From contig NZ_JAACKC010000003.1 in NCBI RefSeq assembly GCF_009939195.1, positions 1 through 64,000 on the forward strand: a DNA stretch of 64,000 nucleotides, given 5' to 3'. The position numbers and the translations under genes are program-made. Source of the DNA: Acinetobacter kanungonis. GTDB lineage: Bacteria; Pseudomonadota; Gammaproteobacteria; Pseudomonadales; Moraxellaceae. How positions within the stretch are numbered: position 1 is the first letter of the stretch; each line of letters opens with the position of its first letter. Below the pieces are notes generated by a model. It saw nothing but the letters and a program-made list of their open reading frames with translations, searched no databases and was not told the origin of the DNA. This document shows positions 1 through 9,547 of this stretch, in pieces.

Positions 1-418
1 ACAGAAGTTATGCGACTGTTAAATTAGATTTAACTGTTCATGAATAAAATAAAAAATAAATAGCTCAGGATTATTAAAAATATTTTCTTTGAGTTTTGTG
101 AAACTGGAAATATTAATTTAATTTTATATAAAATTTGATTATTGCTCTTGGCTTAATATATTTAAGTTTAGTTTAACTCTATTAAACAAATCATTTTAAT
201 TTAAAAAATTCAATTAATTTATCCTAATAAATGAATTTTAAAAAACAATATTATATTTTTAATTTAGACTAATGTTGAATTTTTATACCACTATAAAATA
301 TGTGAATATTGCATAAATTACTTTAGTGAATGACTTCTGGTTAAACTGAATTTACAGATTATAAAACCGAAGAGCGCTAGTTAAAGTGCAATGAAACAAT
401 CGATTCACAGGGGGGGTA
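1..418. other. AT-rich leader, no gene seen
   Basis: This stretch is very AT-rich with stops in all frames, and no RNA gene or clear repeat is visible. It holds the upstream region of the transporter gene that starts at 419. A run of six G residues just before that ATG serves as its ribosome binding site. Confidence 0.6.
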
Positions 419-1768
419 ATGTCAGCTAAAGCAGTAAATGTGAATGATATTATTGATCACGCAAAATTTAAGCCATTTCATTTTAATGTTGTCGCTTGGT
501 GCTTACTGATCATTCTATTTGATGGTTATGATTTGGCGATTAATGGCGTAGTTTTACCATTATTGATGGATGAATGGGGCTTAAGCGCTGTACAAGCAGG
601 GATGTTGGCAAGTACTGCATTGGCAGGGATGATGTTTGGTGCGATGACCTTTGGCTCGTTGGCTGATAAAATTGGTCGTAAAAAAGTCATCATGATTTGT
701 ATTGTGCTGTTTAGCGGTTTAACTTTTGCAGGCGGTTTTGCTTCAAACCCGACTGAATTTGCGATTTTACGTTTTCTTGCAGGTTTAGGGATTGGTGGGG
801 TGATGCCAAACCTAGTTGCGCTTACATCTGAATATGCACCAAAAACCATGCGTAGCACACTGGTGACCACGATGTTCAGTGGTTATGCTGTGGGTGGTGT
901 TATGGCGGCATTATTAGGCGCTGCCTTTACGCCGACTTTTGGCTGGCAGATTATGTTCTTCATTGCAGGGATCCCTTTATTTTTATTACCTGTAATTTGG
1001 AAATTCTTACCTGAATCTTTAATGTTTATTGTCAAAGAAAATAAGCAAGAACAGGCACGTCCGATTGTTGTACGTTTGGCGCCTGAATTAAGCATTACTC
1101 CAGAGACCACCTTTGCTTTACATCAGACCAATGAACCTGAAGCGGCGAATGTGGTGAGTTTGTTTAAACGTGGTCGTGCCATGAATACTTTGCTGTTCTG
1201 GCTGGCTTTCTTTACCTGCTTACTCACCATGTATGCTTTAAGCAGTTGGTTGCCAAAGCTGATGATGGCGGCAGGTTATTCCATGAATAACAGCTTAATG
1301 TTCATGATGACCATGAATGTCGGCGCTGTGGTTGGTATTATTGGCGGTGGTGTGCTGGCAGATCGTTTCCATCTAAAACCAGTCTTAATGTGTTTAGGCA
1401 TTATGGGGGCGATTGTGATGAGCTTGATGGGCTTCCAATCGAATCAGTTCTTGCTTTATATCTTAGTCTTTATGGCGGGTGCAGCATCAATTGGTTCGCA
1501 AATGCTGTTGTATAGCTATGTGGCGCAATATTATCCGTTAGCTGTCCGTTCTACTGGAATTGGTTGGTCATCTGCGATTGGTCGTATGGGGGCAATTGTT
1601 GGTCCTATTCTCATTGGTGCATTGCTTGGTATGAATTTGCCTGCACATTTCAACTTTATTGCGGTGGGCTTACCCGTACTCATTACTGCAATTGCTGTCG
1701 CGTTAATTATGGATGAAAGTGACCTCGAAAAGATCAAAAACAATGCTTCTGTTACGGCTAAAGCTTAA
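419..1768 (+). CDS. MFS aromatic acid:H+ symporter (AAHS family, BenK-like)
   Basis: This 449-residue inner-membrane protein has the 12-helix major facilitator pattern and should import an aromatic or related carboxylate with protons. The first helix carries the DGYDL segment typical of the aromatic acid:H+ symporter family (BenK, PcaK, MucK). The loop between helices 2 and 3 has the MFS signature GSLADKIGRKK, and a second copy, GGGVLADRFHLKP, lies near residue 310. The ATG at 419 follows a run of six G. It is a close paralogue of the gene at 4251. No catabolic gene adjoins either copy, so the substrate (benzoate, protocatechuate, muconate or other) cannot be read from context. Family assignment is firm; substrate is unknown. 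Confidence 0.9.
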   Translation: MSAKAVNVNDIIDHAKFKPFHFNVVAWCLLIILFDGYDLAINGVVLPLLMDEWGLSAVQAGMLASTALAGMMFGAMTFGSLADKIGRKKVIMICIVLFSGLTFAGGFASNPTEFAILRFLAGLGIGGVMPNLVALTSEYAPKTMRSTLVTTMFSGYAVGGVMAALLGAAFTPTFGWQIMFFIAGIPLFLLPVIWKFLPESLMFIVKENKQEQARPIVVRLAPELSITPETTFALHQTNEPEAANVVSLFKRGRAMNTLLFWLAFFTCLLTMYALSSWLPKLMMAAGYSMNNSLMFMMTMNVGAVVGIIGGGVLADRFHLKPVLMCLGIMGAIVMSLMGFQSNQFLLYILVFMAGAASIGSQMLLYSYVAQYYPLAVRSTGIGWSSAIGRMGAIVGPILIGALLGMNLPAHFNFIAVGLPVLITAIAVALIMDESDLEKIKNNASVTAKA

Positions 1769-1804
1769 GTTGTTCTCAATCTAATTGAGTCAAAGCAAGA
1801 ATCC

Positions 1805-1838
1805 AAATACCCAAATCAATCGATTTGGGTATTTTTTT
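1805..1838 (+). terminator. Rho-independent terminator after the AAHS transporter
   Basis: A perfect 13-bp stem (1805-1817 with 1822-1834) closes a 4-base loop and runs into a T tract. It ends the transcript of the gene at 419. Confidence 0.9.
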
Positions 1839-1963
1839 GGCAAATTTGCGAATGAAAGTTATGCAGAATATGATTGTTATTGCTGAAAATATGATCTAAT
1901 TTAAAATCAACGAAGAATAACAATATGTATACCTATCTAGAAAAAGAATAGGAGGATTTACAC

Positions 1964-2548
1964 TTGGAAATTCAATCCGCTGAATCTGCTTTTCGTGCCG
2001 TTTGGGTTGCTCCTTCGATTATTTTAAGTTTGGGCATCACACGGCTTTGTTCAGATATGATTTTATGGGTGCGATCCTACCGTCACTTTTCTTTAGACTG
2101 GATTCCGCTTACATGGTCAGCCTGTATTTTTATTTGGCAAATTCAATATCTCTGGGCAATTATTGAACTACCAAGTTTGATCCGAACATGGACCTTACCT
2201 GAGTTTTTGGCATTGCTTTTATTGTCCTTAACCATTTTTTTTGCGAGTGCACTGGTTGTGCCTCAGCAGGAAAAGGATATTCAAGGGATTCATGAAGAGC
2301 GCACCATTTGGCGAGGGCGTGGTGCCTTAATTGCCGTGTCAACTTGGGGGCTGGTTGCGGTATTAGTCGATGTTTGGATGTTTAAAGAACCATTATTCGC
2401 GTTGGGCACAATTTTAATGTTTGGCGTGGGTGTGATGCCGTTACTGTTTTTGCTGACGAAGAACCGCTGGAAACGTGGTGTAATTACTTTAGTAAATTTT
2501 GTACTGACGCTTTGTGCTGCTTGGATTCAATCACCGAAATCTTATTAA
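1964..2548 (+). CDS. Hypothetical multi-pass membrane protein (194 aa)
   Basis: I do not recognise this protein. It shows about six hydrophobic segments, with a charged loop near residues 100-120 (QQEKDIQGIHEERTIWRGR). It has no cofactor or catalytic motif I can name. The start is a TTG preceded by GGAGG at an 8-base spacing, which is close to ideal; the next in-frame ATG would remove most of the first helix. The gene stands alone: a strong terminator lies upstream and a nearly non-coding stretch downstream. It is likely real because the hydrophobic pattern is coherent and the ribosome binding site is strong. Function unknown. Confidence 0.75.
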   Translation: MEIQSAESAFRAVWVAPSIILSLGITRLCSDMILWVRSYRHFSLDWIPLTWSACIFIWQIQYLWAIIELPSLIRTWTLPEFLALLLLSLTIFFASALVVPQQEKDIQGIHEERTIWRGRGALIAVSTWGLVAVLVDVWMFKEPLFALGTILMFGVGVMPLLFLLTKNRWKRGVITLVNFVLTLCAAWIQSPKSY

Positions 2549-3012
2549 AAATCTAGTGAGCTTATATTTGTAAGGTCGAGGAACTTTGTCTCATTCAAAG
2601 TGCTACTTTTCAACTTTAAATATTAGACTTTTCAAATCTAGCCTAAATTGCAGATTTGCTCTGGCGAAGTCCTAGCAATGGCATTAGTACTTTGCTTGAA
2701 GTGTAAACAAAAATATCAAAAAGCACCGCAGAAGAGAGTCGCGCATCATGCTCGCGAATAAAAGGGGAAAATATAGCACGCTTTGCTTGAAAAGCTAGAG
2801 ACGGTCTACTCTTGATGCTTGCCTACAAGCGTTCTATATTGAGTGAAAATTAAACAAATAAAGGTGGTGTCAGTATCCAGTAACTTTTCCTCTCGTACTT
2901 TTTTAATTAGCACACGAACTTTGATTTTCATTCAATTTCAGGAGATTTTATCTATTCAAAATTAAAGCGACACGCAACTCAGGCGTGGAAAGGAGATAAA
3001 GAGGATACCCTC

Positions 3013-3285
3013 ATGGGAACAACCTTAACCCTCAATTCACGATTGCTTTCCATCATCGGACAGCGTATTCCAGCAATCTATGATGTCGTCATCCCAAAAA
3101 ATTGTCCTCCTGCTCATCCATGGAAAATTAATCGATATTATTCAACAAAGGCAAACCATCAATCACTTTCAGGACAAGCATTAGGCATCGTTAAGGTGGC
3201 AGAATTTATACGACTAACATCAGTTGATTCAATGAAAGAGACCAAAAGGATGAGATTTGAACCAAAGCCATCAATTGCTCAATAA
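3013..3285 (+). CDS. Doubtful hypothetical protein (90 aa)
   Basis: The frame begins with ATG and has GAGG 8 bases upstream plus AAAGGAG further up, so it could be translated. The product matches nothing I know, has no membrane segment or motif, and is rich in Ser, Lys and Pro. The surrounding 0.9 kb is otherwise non-coding, so this may be a chance frame or the tail of a decayed gene. Evidence for a real gene is the ribosome binding site only. Confidence 0.3.
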   Translation: MGTTLTLNSRLLSIIGQRIPAIYDVVIPKNCPPAHPWKINRYYSTKANHQSLSGQALGIVKVAEFIRLTSVDSMKETKRMRFEPKPSIAQ

Positions 3286-3400
3286 AGGAGATCAAGTCTT
3301 AAAGAAAATATACTGAATTATCCATATCTGGATTTAAAGAGAAACAGGAAAAAATTAATTCACGTAGAGTTAACAGTTTTGCAAACGAGTACCAGAACAA

Positions 3401-3433
3401 GATAAGAAACGCTGTTGGACAGGGTTTCTTATC
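3401..3433. terminator. Hairpin between facing transcripts (weak terminator)
   Basis: A perfect 10-bp inverted repeat (3401-3410 with 3424-3433) encloses a 13-base loop just downstream of the minus-strand FMN reductase stop. Neither side has a good T tract, so it could be a weak terminator or an RNA-stabilising hairpin. Confidence 0.45.
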
Positions 3434-3458
3434 TTCAAAATAATCAAAAGAATTATAT

Positions 3459-4004
3459 TTAGCGGGTTGTAGCATATTTCAGCAGTTTGTGCAGCATCGC
3501 TTGCAAGCCACGTACTTCAAATTCATTCGCCTCAAAAATTTCATCTTTATTGCGTTTAAAAATATCACGAATTTCAAGCACGGCATTTGGATCAATCATG
3601 CCCAAGCTTGAGGTCACTTGGCGGATTTGGCTGATGGAGCGAGAACCATTGGTTGCACCATAGCCGATAAAAGCCGCGGGTTTGTCTTGCCATTCTTTGC
3701 CCACATAATCCAAGGCATTTTTCAATGCGGGACTATAGCCATGATTGTATTCAGGGCTAATAAAAATAAAACCCTCAGCTAAGGCAATTTTATCAGCCCA
3801 TTGCTGTTGTTTTGGCTGATCATAAATGCCTGTTGCAGGCGGATGTGATCCCGCAAAGAGCGATAAATCCCATTGTTTGAGATCGACTAACTCAATTTTC
3901 AGGTCATTCAATTCAAGGCTGGGAATACACGCATTGACCCAGTTCGCGACTTTAATGGCGGTTCGACCTTCACGAACACTGCCCACAATAATGTAAATCA
4001 GCAT
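3459..4004 (-). CDS. NADPH-dependent FMN reductase family protein
   Basis: This 181-residue flavodoxin-fold protein should bind FMN and reduce it, or a quinone, azo or similar substrate, with NAD(P)H in the cytoplasm. The N-terminus has a beta strand followed by the phosphate-binding loop GSVREGR. The central segment SPEYNHGYSPALKNALDY is the hallmark flavin-contacting motif of the family. The length is normal. The ATG at 4004 is preceded by GGAAAG. It is a single-gene unit that points away from the transporter at 4251, so the two may share a control region. Exact substrate unknown. Confidence 0.85.
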   Translation of the reverse strand: MLIYIIVGSVREGRTAIKVANWVNACIPSLELNDLKIELVDLKQWDLSLFAGSHPPATGIYDQPKQQQWADKIALAEGFIFISPEYNHGYSPALKNALDYVGKEWQDKPAAFIGYGATNGSRSISQIRQVTSSLGMIDPNAVLEIRDIFKRNKDEIFEANEFEVRGLQAMLHKLLKYATTR

Positions 4005-4154
4005 GATCTTTCCGATATTTTATTCTTGTTGTTAAATTAACCAGCGCGTGCAGGTTTTCCCAGTGTAACTTTGTGAATAATACGGAAAAATTGCTCGATC
4101 TATATCTTGAACAATATAAAAACGTGAATAATTAAGTAATTGCATACCTTTATG

Positions 4155-4170
4155 GCATATCTATATATGC
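4155..4170. promoter_or_regulatory. Palindrome upstream of the second AAHS transporter
   Basis: GCATAT and ATATGC flank a 4-base centre, about 80 bases before the ATG at 4251 and in the divergent region with the FMN reductase gene. The size and place suit an operator for a dimeric regulator; which one is unknown. Confidence 0.35.
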
Positions 4171-4250
4171 AATCGGTTTTGGACAATAAAGCAGCTTTGC
4201 CGCATTGTGGTGGTCTAATTTGGGACGACTTCACAGGTTGGAGGTGAAGC

Positions 4251-5618
4251 ATGAGTACACAGAACTTAAATATCAACACGGTGGTTGATGAAGCCAAATT
4301 TACACCCTTTCACTGGAGTGTTTTGATTTGGTGCTTGCTGATTATTATTTTTGATGGCTACGATTTGGTGATTTATGGCGTTGCCTTACCCTTGCTGATG
4401 CAGGAGTGGGGGCTCAGTGCCGTACAGGCAGGTTTACTTGCCAGTACGGCATTATTTGGGATGATGTTTGGTGCCATGAGTTTTGGTACTTTGTCCGATA
4501 AATTGGGGCGGAAGAAAACCATTATGATCTGTGTGGCGATCTTCAGTGGTTTTACCTTTTTAGGTGCTTTTGCTTCATCGCCTGTCGAGTTTGGCATTTT
4601 GAGATTTCTGGCGGGATTGGGCATTGGTGGAGTGATGCCGAACGTGGTTGCCTTGATGACCGAGTATGCCCCGAAACGCATTCGCAGTACTTTGGTGGCG
4701 GTGATGTTTAGTGGCTATGCCATTGGTGGTATGACTTCGGCTTTACTGGGGGCATGGCTAGTCGCAGATTATGGCTGGAAAATCATGTTCATTCTTGCGG
4801 GTATTCCGTTTGTCGCTTTGCCGATTTTGTGGAAATTCTTACCTGAATCTTTAATGTTCTTAACCAAAAAAGGTGACACTGCACAAGTGGCGAAGATTGT
4901 TCAGAAAATTAGCCCTGAACAAAACATCAATGCGGCAACACAGTTTGTGCTGAATGATGTGATTGCAGGGGATGAAGCGCCCTTACGTGCCTTGTTCCAG
5001 CAAGGGCGTACCTTCAGTACCCTGATGTTTTGGGTGGCTTTCTTCATGTGCCTGTTGATGGTGTATGCACTGGGCAGCTGGTTACCAAAACTGATGATTC
5101 AGGCAGGCTATTCATTGGGTGCCAGCATGTTATTCCTGTTCGCCTTGAACATTGGGGGCATGGTCGGTGCGATTGGTGGCGGAGCTTTGGCAGACCGTTT
5201 CCATCTTAAACCTGTACTCAGCATCATGTTTACTGTGGGTGCTTTAGCCTTGATTTTACTCGGCTTTAAAAGTCCACAGGCAATCCTGTATAGCCTGATT
5301 GCGATTGCAGGTGCAGCCACCATTGGTTCACAAATTCTACTCTACACCTTTGTTGCACAATTTTATCCTGCTGCCGTGCGTTCAACGGGCATGGGTTGGG
5401 CATCAGGGATTGGACGGATTGGTGCGATTGTGGGTCCAATCTTGACAGGTGCATTGCTGACCTTACAGTTGCCGCATCAAATGAATTTTCTGGTGATTGC
5501 GATTCCAGGTGCGATTGCAGCATTGGCAGTATTTATGGTGAATTTAAAAGCATCCGTCGATGGCGCTGCTCAAGAACAGGCGCCATTACAGACATCTAAA
5601 CGTTCAGCGGTAAGTTAA
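4251..5618 (+). CDS. MFS aromatic acid:H+ symporter (AAHS family, BenK-like), second copy
   Basis: This 455-residue transporter closely resembles the protein encoded at 419 along its whole length. It shares the first-helix DGYDL motif, a helix 2-3 loop GTLSDKLGRKK, and GGGALADRFHLKP before helix 8. Twelve membrane helices are expected, with proton-coupled uptake of an aromatic acid. The C-terminal tail differs from the first copy and is longer and polar. The ATG is preceded by GGAGGTGAAGC, a strong ribosome binding site. The two copies most likely arose by local duplication and then diverged in substrate. The substrate cannot be assigned from the sequence. Confidence 0.9.
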   Translation: MSTQNLNINTVVDEAKFTPFHWSVLIWCLLIIIFDGYDLVIYGVALPLLMQEWGLSAVQAGLLASTALFGMMFGAMSFGTLSDKLGRKKTIMICVAIFSGFTFLGAFASSPVEFGILRFLAGLGIGGVMPNVVALMTEYAPKRIRSTLVAVMFSGYAIGGMTSALLGAWLVADYGWKIMFILAGIPFVALPILWKFLPESLMFLTKKGDTAQVAKIVQKISPEQNINAATQFVLNDVIAGDEAPLRALFQQGRTFSTLMFWVAFFMCLLMVYALGSWLPKLMIQAGYSLGASMLFLFALNIGGMVGAIGGGALADRFHLKPVLSIMFTVGALALILLGFKSPQAILYSLIAIAGAATIGSQILLYTFVAQFYPAAVRSTGMGWASGIGRIGAIVGPILTGALLTLQLPHQMNFLVIAIPGAIAALAVFMVNLKASVDGAAQEQAPLQTSKRSAVS

Positions 5619-5888
5619 GCCCTCTGTTCTGAAATTATGAATTCAATGACCACCTGCTTGATGCTACGGCAATCGAAAAGGTGGTTTTTCTATGTGAGCA
5701 AGTTTATGAGTTAGGTCAGTATGTTAAAGATGCAGGGTTTTGATTTTAGAATAAACATTAATTTTTAGATGCTTGTTTTTGTATATATTTTAATCAAGCA
5801 AGATGAATTAAATTCATGGTAAAATGATCGGCTTTCATCTTTGATCTATTTTTTGGATCTTCCATCTGCCAGCCGAGAATTGCTAGCC

Positions 5889-8282
5889 ATGTCTACTGCT
5901 TATACCATGCAGACTGCGCCAAAAGCGTTGTTTGATTACGACAAATATTGGGCGTCATGTTTTGAACCCGCACCATTTTTGCCGATGTCACGCGAGGAAA
6001 TGGATCAACTCGGTTGGGATAGTTGCGACTTTATTTTGGTGTGTGGTGATGCTTATATCGACCATCCATCATTCTGTTCAGGCATTATTGGTCGTACTTT
6101 AGAAGCGCAAGGTTTCCGTGTCGGCATTATTGCACAACCCGATTGGACCAATGCAGAAGCATTCCGTGTTTTGGGCAAACCGAACATCGCTTGGGGCGTG
6201 ACCGCAGGCAATATGGACTCGATGATTAACCGTTACACGGCTGATCGTAAAATTCGTTCTGATGATGCCTATTCGCCCGACAATGTTCCGAACAAGCGTC
6301 CAGACCGCGCCGCAACAGTGTATTGCCAACGTGTACGTGAAGCTTTCCCAGATGTGCCTGTATTATTGGGCGGGATTGAAGGTTCCTTACGTCGTATTGC
6401 GCATTATGACTACTGGTCGGATAAAGTTCGTCGTTCGATTTTGATGGATTCGAAAGCGGATTTATTGATGTATGGCAATGGTGAACGCTCGATTATTGAG
6501 GTGATGCACCGTTTAGCCAAAGGTGAAAAAATCCACGAAATTACTGATGTTCGTGGTACTGCATTTATTATTAATAAACACAATCGTGCTTCTAAAGCAC
6601 AGTTTGTGGAAATCGCCTCGAATGATGTCGATACTGTGGGTCGTGTAGACCCGATCATCAATCCATATGTAATGACAGATGATATTGATGGTTGTGAAGT
6701 TGAAAAAGACAAAGGTAATTCATTAGCGCAATATCAAGATTTTCAAAAAGAAATTGTTGCCAATCCAATTGTACGCGAAGGCGATCAACTGGATGACGAT
6801 ACGCAAATCGTTCAGCTCAGAGCTGCGCCATCGAAAGCGATTAAGCATAAACTTCCACCACGTGAGTTAGCGGTGATTCGTCTGCCATCTTTTGAACAAG
6901 TTGCAGATGATCAGGTGCTTTATGCCCATGCCAACCGTATTTTGCATTTGGAAACCAATCCCGGTAATGCCCGTGCTTTGGTTCAGCGTCATGGGGAACG
7001 TGATGTTTGGATCAATCCACCGCCAATTCCGTTAACCACGGAAGAAATGGACTATGTGTTTGATTTACCTTATGCACGTTTACCGCATCCCGCTTATGGC
7101 AGTGCGCGTTTCCCTGCATTTGATATGATCAAATTCTCAGTCAACATTATGCGTGGCTGTTTTGGTGGTTGTACTTTCTGTTCCATTACCGAACACGAAG
7201 GGCGAATTATTCAGAACCGTTCTGAAGAATCAATTCTGCGTGAAATTGAAAAGATTCGTGATACTGCGCCACAATTTACCGGCATTATTTCGGACTTGGG
7301 TGGTCCAACCGCCAACATGTACCGTTTGCACTGTAAAGATCCTGAAATTGAAAAGAACTGTCGTAAGCCTTCCTGTGTTTATCCGGGCGTATGTCAGAAC
7401 TTGCATACTGATCATGCGCCTTTGGTGCAGTTGTACCGTAAAGCACGTGAAATTAAAGGTGTAAAGAAGATTCTGATTGGTTCAGGTCTGCGTTACGACT
7501 TGGCTGTATTGAATCCAGAATACGTGAAAGAGCTGGTGCAGCATCACGTCGGTGGTTATCTCAAAATTGCCCCTGAGCATACCGAAAAAGGTCCATTGTC
7601 CAAGATGATGAAACCAGGGATCGGGACCTATGACCGTTTCAAACAAATGTTTGATCGTTTCAGTAAAGAAGCGGGTAAAGAACAGTATTTGATTCCTTAC
7701 TTTATCGCAGCGCATCCGGGTACCACCGATTACGACATGATGAACCTTGCGGTGTGGTTGAAGAAGAATGGTTTCCGTGCCGATCAGGTTCAGACCTTCT
7801 ATCCATCTCCAATGGCAACGGCAACCACTATGTACCATACGGGTAAAAACCCATTGGCGAAAGTGGCACGCTATACCGAAGAAGTCGATATTGTGAAAGG
7901 TGAAAAACGTCGTCGTTTACATAAAGCCTTCTTGCGTTACCATGATCCAAACAACTGGCCTTTACTCCGTGAGGCTTTGAAGGATATGGGGCGTGCGGAT
8001 CTTATTGGTAATTCGAAGCAGCATTTGATTCCGACCTACCAGCCACAAGGCACGGAAGGGGAATATAAATCTGCACGTAAGAAGAATTCGACTGTTGCAG
8101 GTGATTCGCAAAAACGTACCGCGGGTACGCGTAACTCGAATAGCCAAGGTCAAAATAACCGTCCGAAAAAGGGACAGGTCTTGACCCAACATACGGGTTT
8201 ACCGCCACGCGAAACAGGTGAGAAACGTCCATTTAATACCAATGCGGCGAAGAAAAGAAAAAATCCGAAAGCGCGAGCTTAA
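5889..8282 (+). CDS. ygiQ: YgiQ family radical SAM protein
   Basis: This 797-residue protein belongs to the YgiQ (UPF0313) family. An N-terminal domain of about 350 residues is followed by a radical SAM core. The iron-sulfur site is CFGGCTFC, with cysteines near residues 424, 428 and 431, that is CX3CX2C. After the core comes the family's second Cys-rich segment ([15 protein letters not shown]). The last 90 residues are a basic, Asn/Lys/Arg-rich disordered tail, as in many relatives. The ATG at 5889 is preferred over an upstream in-frame TTG at 5841 because family members begin near MSTAYT. The reaction is not established, to my knowledge. It is a single-gene unit with its own terminator. Confidence 0.92.
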   Translation: MSTAYTMQTAPKALFDYDKYWASCFEPAPFLPMSREEMDQLGWDSCDFILVCGDAYIDHPSFCSGIIGRTLEAQGFRVGIIAQPDWTNAEAFRVLGKPNIAWGVTAGNMDSMINRYTADRKIRSDDAYSPDNVPNKRPDRAATVYCQRVREAFPDVPVLLGGIEGSLRRIAHYDYWSDKVRRSILMDSKADLLMYGNGERSIIEVMHRLAKGEKIHEITDVRGTAFIINKHNRASKAQFVEIASNDVDTVGRVDPIINPYVMTDDIDGCEVEKDKGNSLAQYQDFQKEIVANPIVREGDQLDDDTQIVQLRAAPSKAIKHKLPPRELAVIRLPSFEQVADDQVLYAHANRILHLETNPGNARALVQRHGERDVWINPPPIPLTTEEMDYVFDLPYARLPHPAYGSARFPAFDMIKFSVNIMRGCFGGCTFCSITEHEGRIIQNRSEESILREIEKIRDTAPQFTGIISDLGGPTANMYRLHCKDPEIEKNCRKPSCVYPGVCQNLHTDHAPLVQLYRKAREIKGVKKILIGSGLRYDLAVLNPEYVKELVQHHVGGYLKIAPEHTEKGPLSKMMKPGIGTYDRFKQMFDRFSKEAGKEQYLIPYFIAAHPGTTDYDMMNLAVWLKKNGFRADQVQTFYPSPMATATTMYHTGKNPLAKVARYTEEVDIVKGEKRRRLHKAFLRYHDPNNWPLLREALKDMGRADLIGNSKQHLIPTYQPQGTEGEYKSARKKNSTVAGDSQKRTAGTRNSNSQGQNNRPKKGQVLTQHTGLPPRETGEKRPFNTNAAKKRKNPKARA

Positions 8283-8290
8283 TAGAATGG

Positions 8291-8316
8291 AAAAAGACGC
8301 TTCGGCGTCTTTTTTT
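8291..8316 (+). terminator. Terminator after ygiQ
   Basis: A 10-bp stem, AAAAAGACGC with its complement, closes a TTCG tetraloop and ends in a T run. Confidence 0.92.
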
Positions 8317-8605
8317 ATGCTTCTATTCGTCGGAATTGTTTGACACCAGACCTAAGATGAATTGCATCTTGCTTCAAGATTAGGCTAAAGTGATTTTATT
8401 CAGTTTGCGTGTGTAAAAAACATACGGATTCGTTGACTCGCGTCAAGTCACGTGTGGTCAGTTTTTATAATAATTTTCGTCAAGATGAATGTAGTTTTTT
8501 TAACTTGAACGCTTGAATAAAAATAGAGGCGCTATAATCGATTTTCGGCAAAAAAAATCGGGATAAAGCCGCAGGATTATAAGAATAGATTTAAGGAATA
8601 AATTT
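8317..8605. other. Intergenic region upstream of the DUF2726 gene
   Basis: The gap between ygiQ and the next gene is about 320 bases including the terminator. I see no coding frame or structured RNA. It should hold the promoter for the gene at 8606, but I cannot pick a convincing -35/-10 pair. Confidence 0.4.
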
Positions 8606-9151
8606 ATGAGTATGTATTTGTTGATTGGACTCCTATTAATTTTTAGTTTGATGGTGTTTAAAAGTTTTAATAGCCAATCAAAACAACAAGATAGCGTGCT
8701 AAAACGTCGTGCTGTATTCAATTTGAATGAACAGCTGGCTTTTACCCGCTTAAAAGAAACCTTGCCGACGCATACCATATTGGCGCATGTTTCCTATGAT
8801 GCCTTGATGACGACCAAATATAGTCGTACCCGCAATAAGTATCGTAATTTATTGGCTGATTTTGTGGTGATGGATGCATCACATCAAATTGTGGCGATTA
8901 TTGGCTTAGATGATCCGAACGTACTCAAACGCTTTCAGCAAGCCCATTATAAGGATGCGTTGCTCTCGATGGCAGGCTATCGTGTGATTCGTTATGATGA
9001 AGTGCCGAGTTATCAGCAAATTCGTCGCGACTTTTTCGGTGAGTTGCGTAAGGAATGGCAGGAACCTGATGCCCAAGAATTGGATACATCATTGAAAAAA
9101 TATAATTTTTATCACAACCACGAAAAGCGCAAACTGAAAGTATGGGGATAA
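8606..9151 (+). CDS. DUF2726 domain protein with N-terminal membrane anchor
   Basis: This 181-residue protein has one membrane helix at residues 3-18, then a soluble domain that looks like DUF2726. The core runs from about residue 42 (LNEQLAFTRLKETLP) to residue 140. It shows the pattern ADFVVMD, then IIGLDDPN, then a conserved KDALLSMAGYRVIRY segment. That arrangement resembles nuclease-like folds of the restriction-endonuclease type, but in this copy the usual ElD position reads GLDD. The start ATG follows AAGGAAT. The terminal tail is basic. Function unknown. It has no operon partner. Confidence 0.72.
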   Translation: MSMYLLIGLLLIFSLMVFKSFNSQSKQQDSVLKRRAVFNLNEQLAFTRLKETLPTHTILAHVSYDALMTTKYSRTRNKYRNLLADFVVMDASHQIVAIIGLDDPNVLKRFQQAHYKDALLSMAGYRVIRYDEVPSYQQIRRDFFGELRKEWQEPDAQELDTSLKKYNFYHNHEKRKLKVWG

Positions 9152-9153
9152 GA

Positions 9154-9179
9154 TCAGCTTGAACGATGGTTCAAGCTGA
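9154..9179. terminator. Hairpin between converging DUF2726 and ridA genes
   Basis: A perfect 11-bp stem (9154-9164 with 9169-9179) with a 4-base loop sits between converging stop codons. It lacks a T tract on either strand, so termination is probably partial. Confidence 0.5.
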
Positions 9180-9190
9180 GGGTAAGCAGA

Positions 9191-9547
9191 TTATTCTGGG
9201 CGAACCGCTACGACGGTCATTTCAACCAACACTTCTGGTTTATACATCTTCGCTTCGACACAGGTACGTGGTAAAGCTTGCATATCTGCACACCATGCAT
9301 CCCAAACTTCATTCATGCCTGCATAATCATTTTCAATATCTTTTAAAAAAATCATGACGGATAGAATATGGCGTTTGTCTGTGCCAGCATCGGCAAGGAA
9401 ACGATCAATAATGTCTAAAGTTTGTTGGGTTTGTCCTTTAATATCGAGACTGGTGTCTGCAGCCAATTGTCCTGCAAGATGAACCAAGTTACCTGAAATG
9501 GCAATTTCAGAAAAACGCTTTTCGACATGTAAACGTTGAACCGTCAT
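9191..9547 (-). CDS. RidA family protein (enamine/imine deaminase type)
   Basis: This 118-residue protein belongs to the RidA/YjgF/UK114 family. Members form trimers that hydrolyse reactive enamines or imines made by PLP enzymes. The conserved arginine is in PRTCVEAKMYKP near residue 95, and the closing strand EVLVEMTVVAV follows it. The N-terminus (MTVQRLHVEKRFSEI) starts earlier in the fold than E. coli RidA, and the protein is slightly short. It resembles the Rid subfamily with a divergent N-terminus rather than canonical RidA, so deaminase activity is likely but not certain. It is transcribed alone. Confidence 0.82.
   Translation of the reverse strand: MTVQRLHVEKRFSEIAISGNLVHLAGQLAADTSLDIKGQTQQTLDIIDRFLADAGTDKRHILSVMIFLKDIENDYAGMNEVWDAWCADMQALPRTCVEAKMYKPEVLVEMTVVAVRPE

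Larger units (their letters stand above)
2549..3458. other. 0.9-kb stretch with little coding potential
   Basis: Apart from a doubtful 90-codon frame at 3013-3285, this interval is stop-rich in all frames. I see no transposase fragment, tRNA or inverted terminal repeat. A perfect 10-bp inverted repeat lies at its right end (3401-3433). It may be the remains of lost genes between the two transporter paralogues. Confidence 0.5.
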
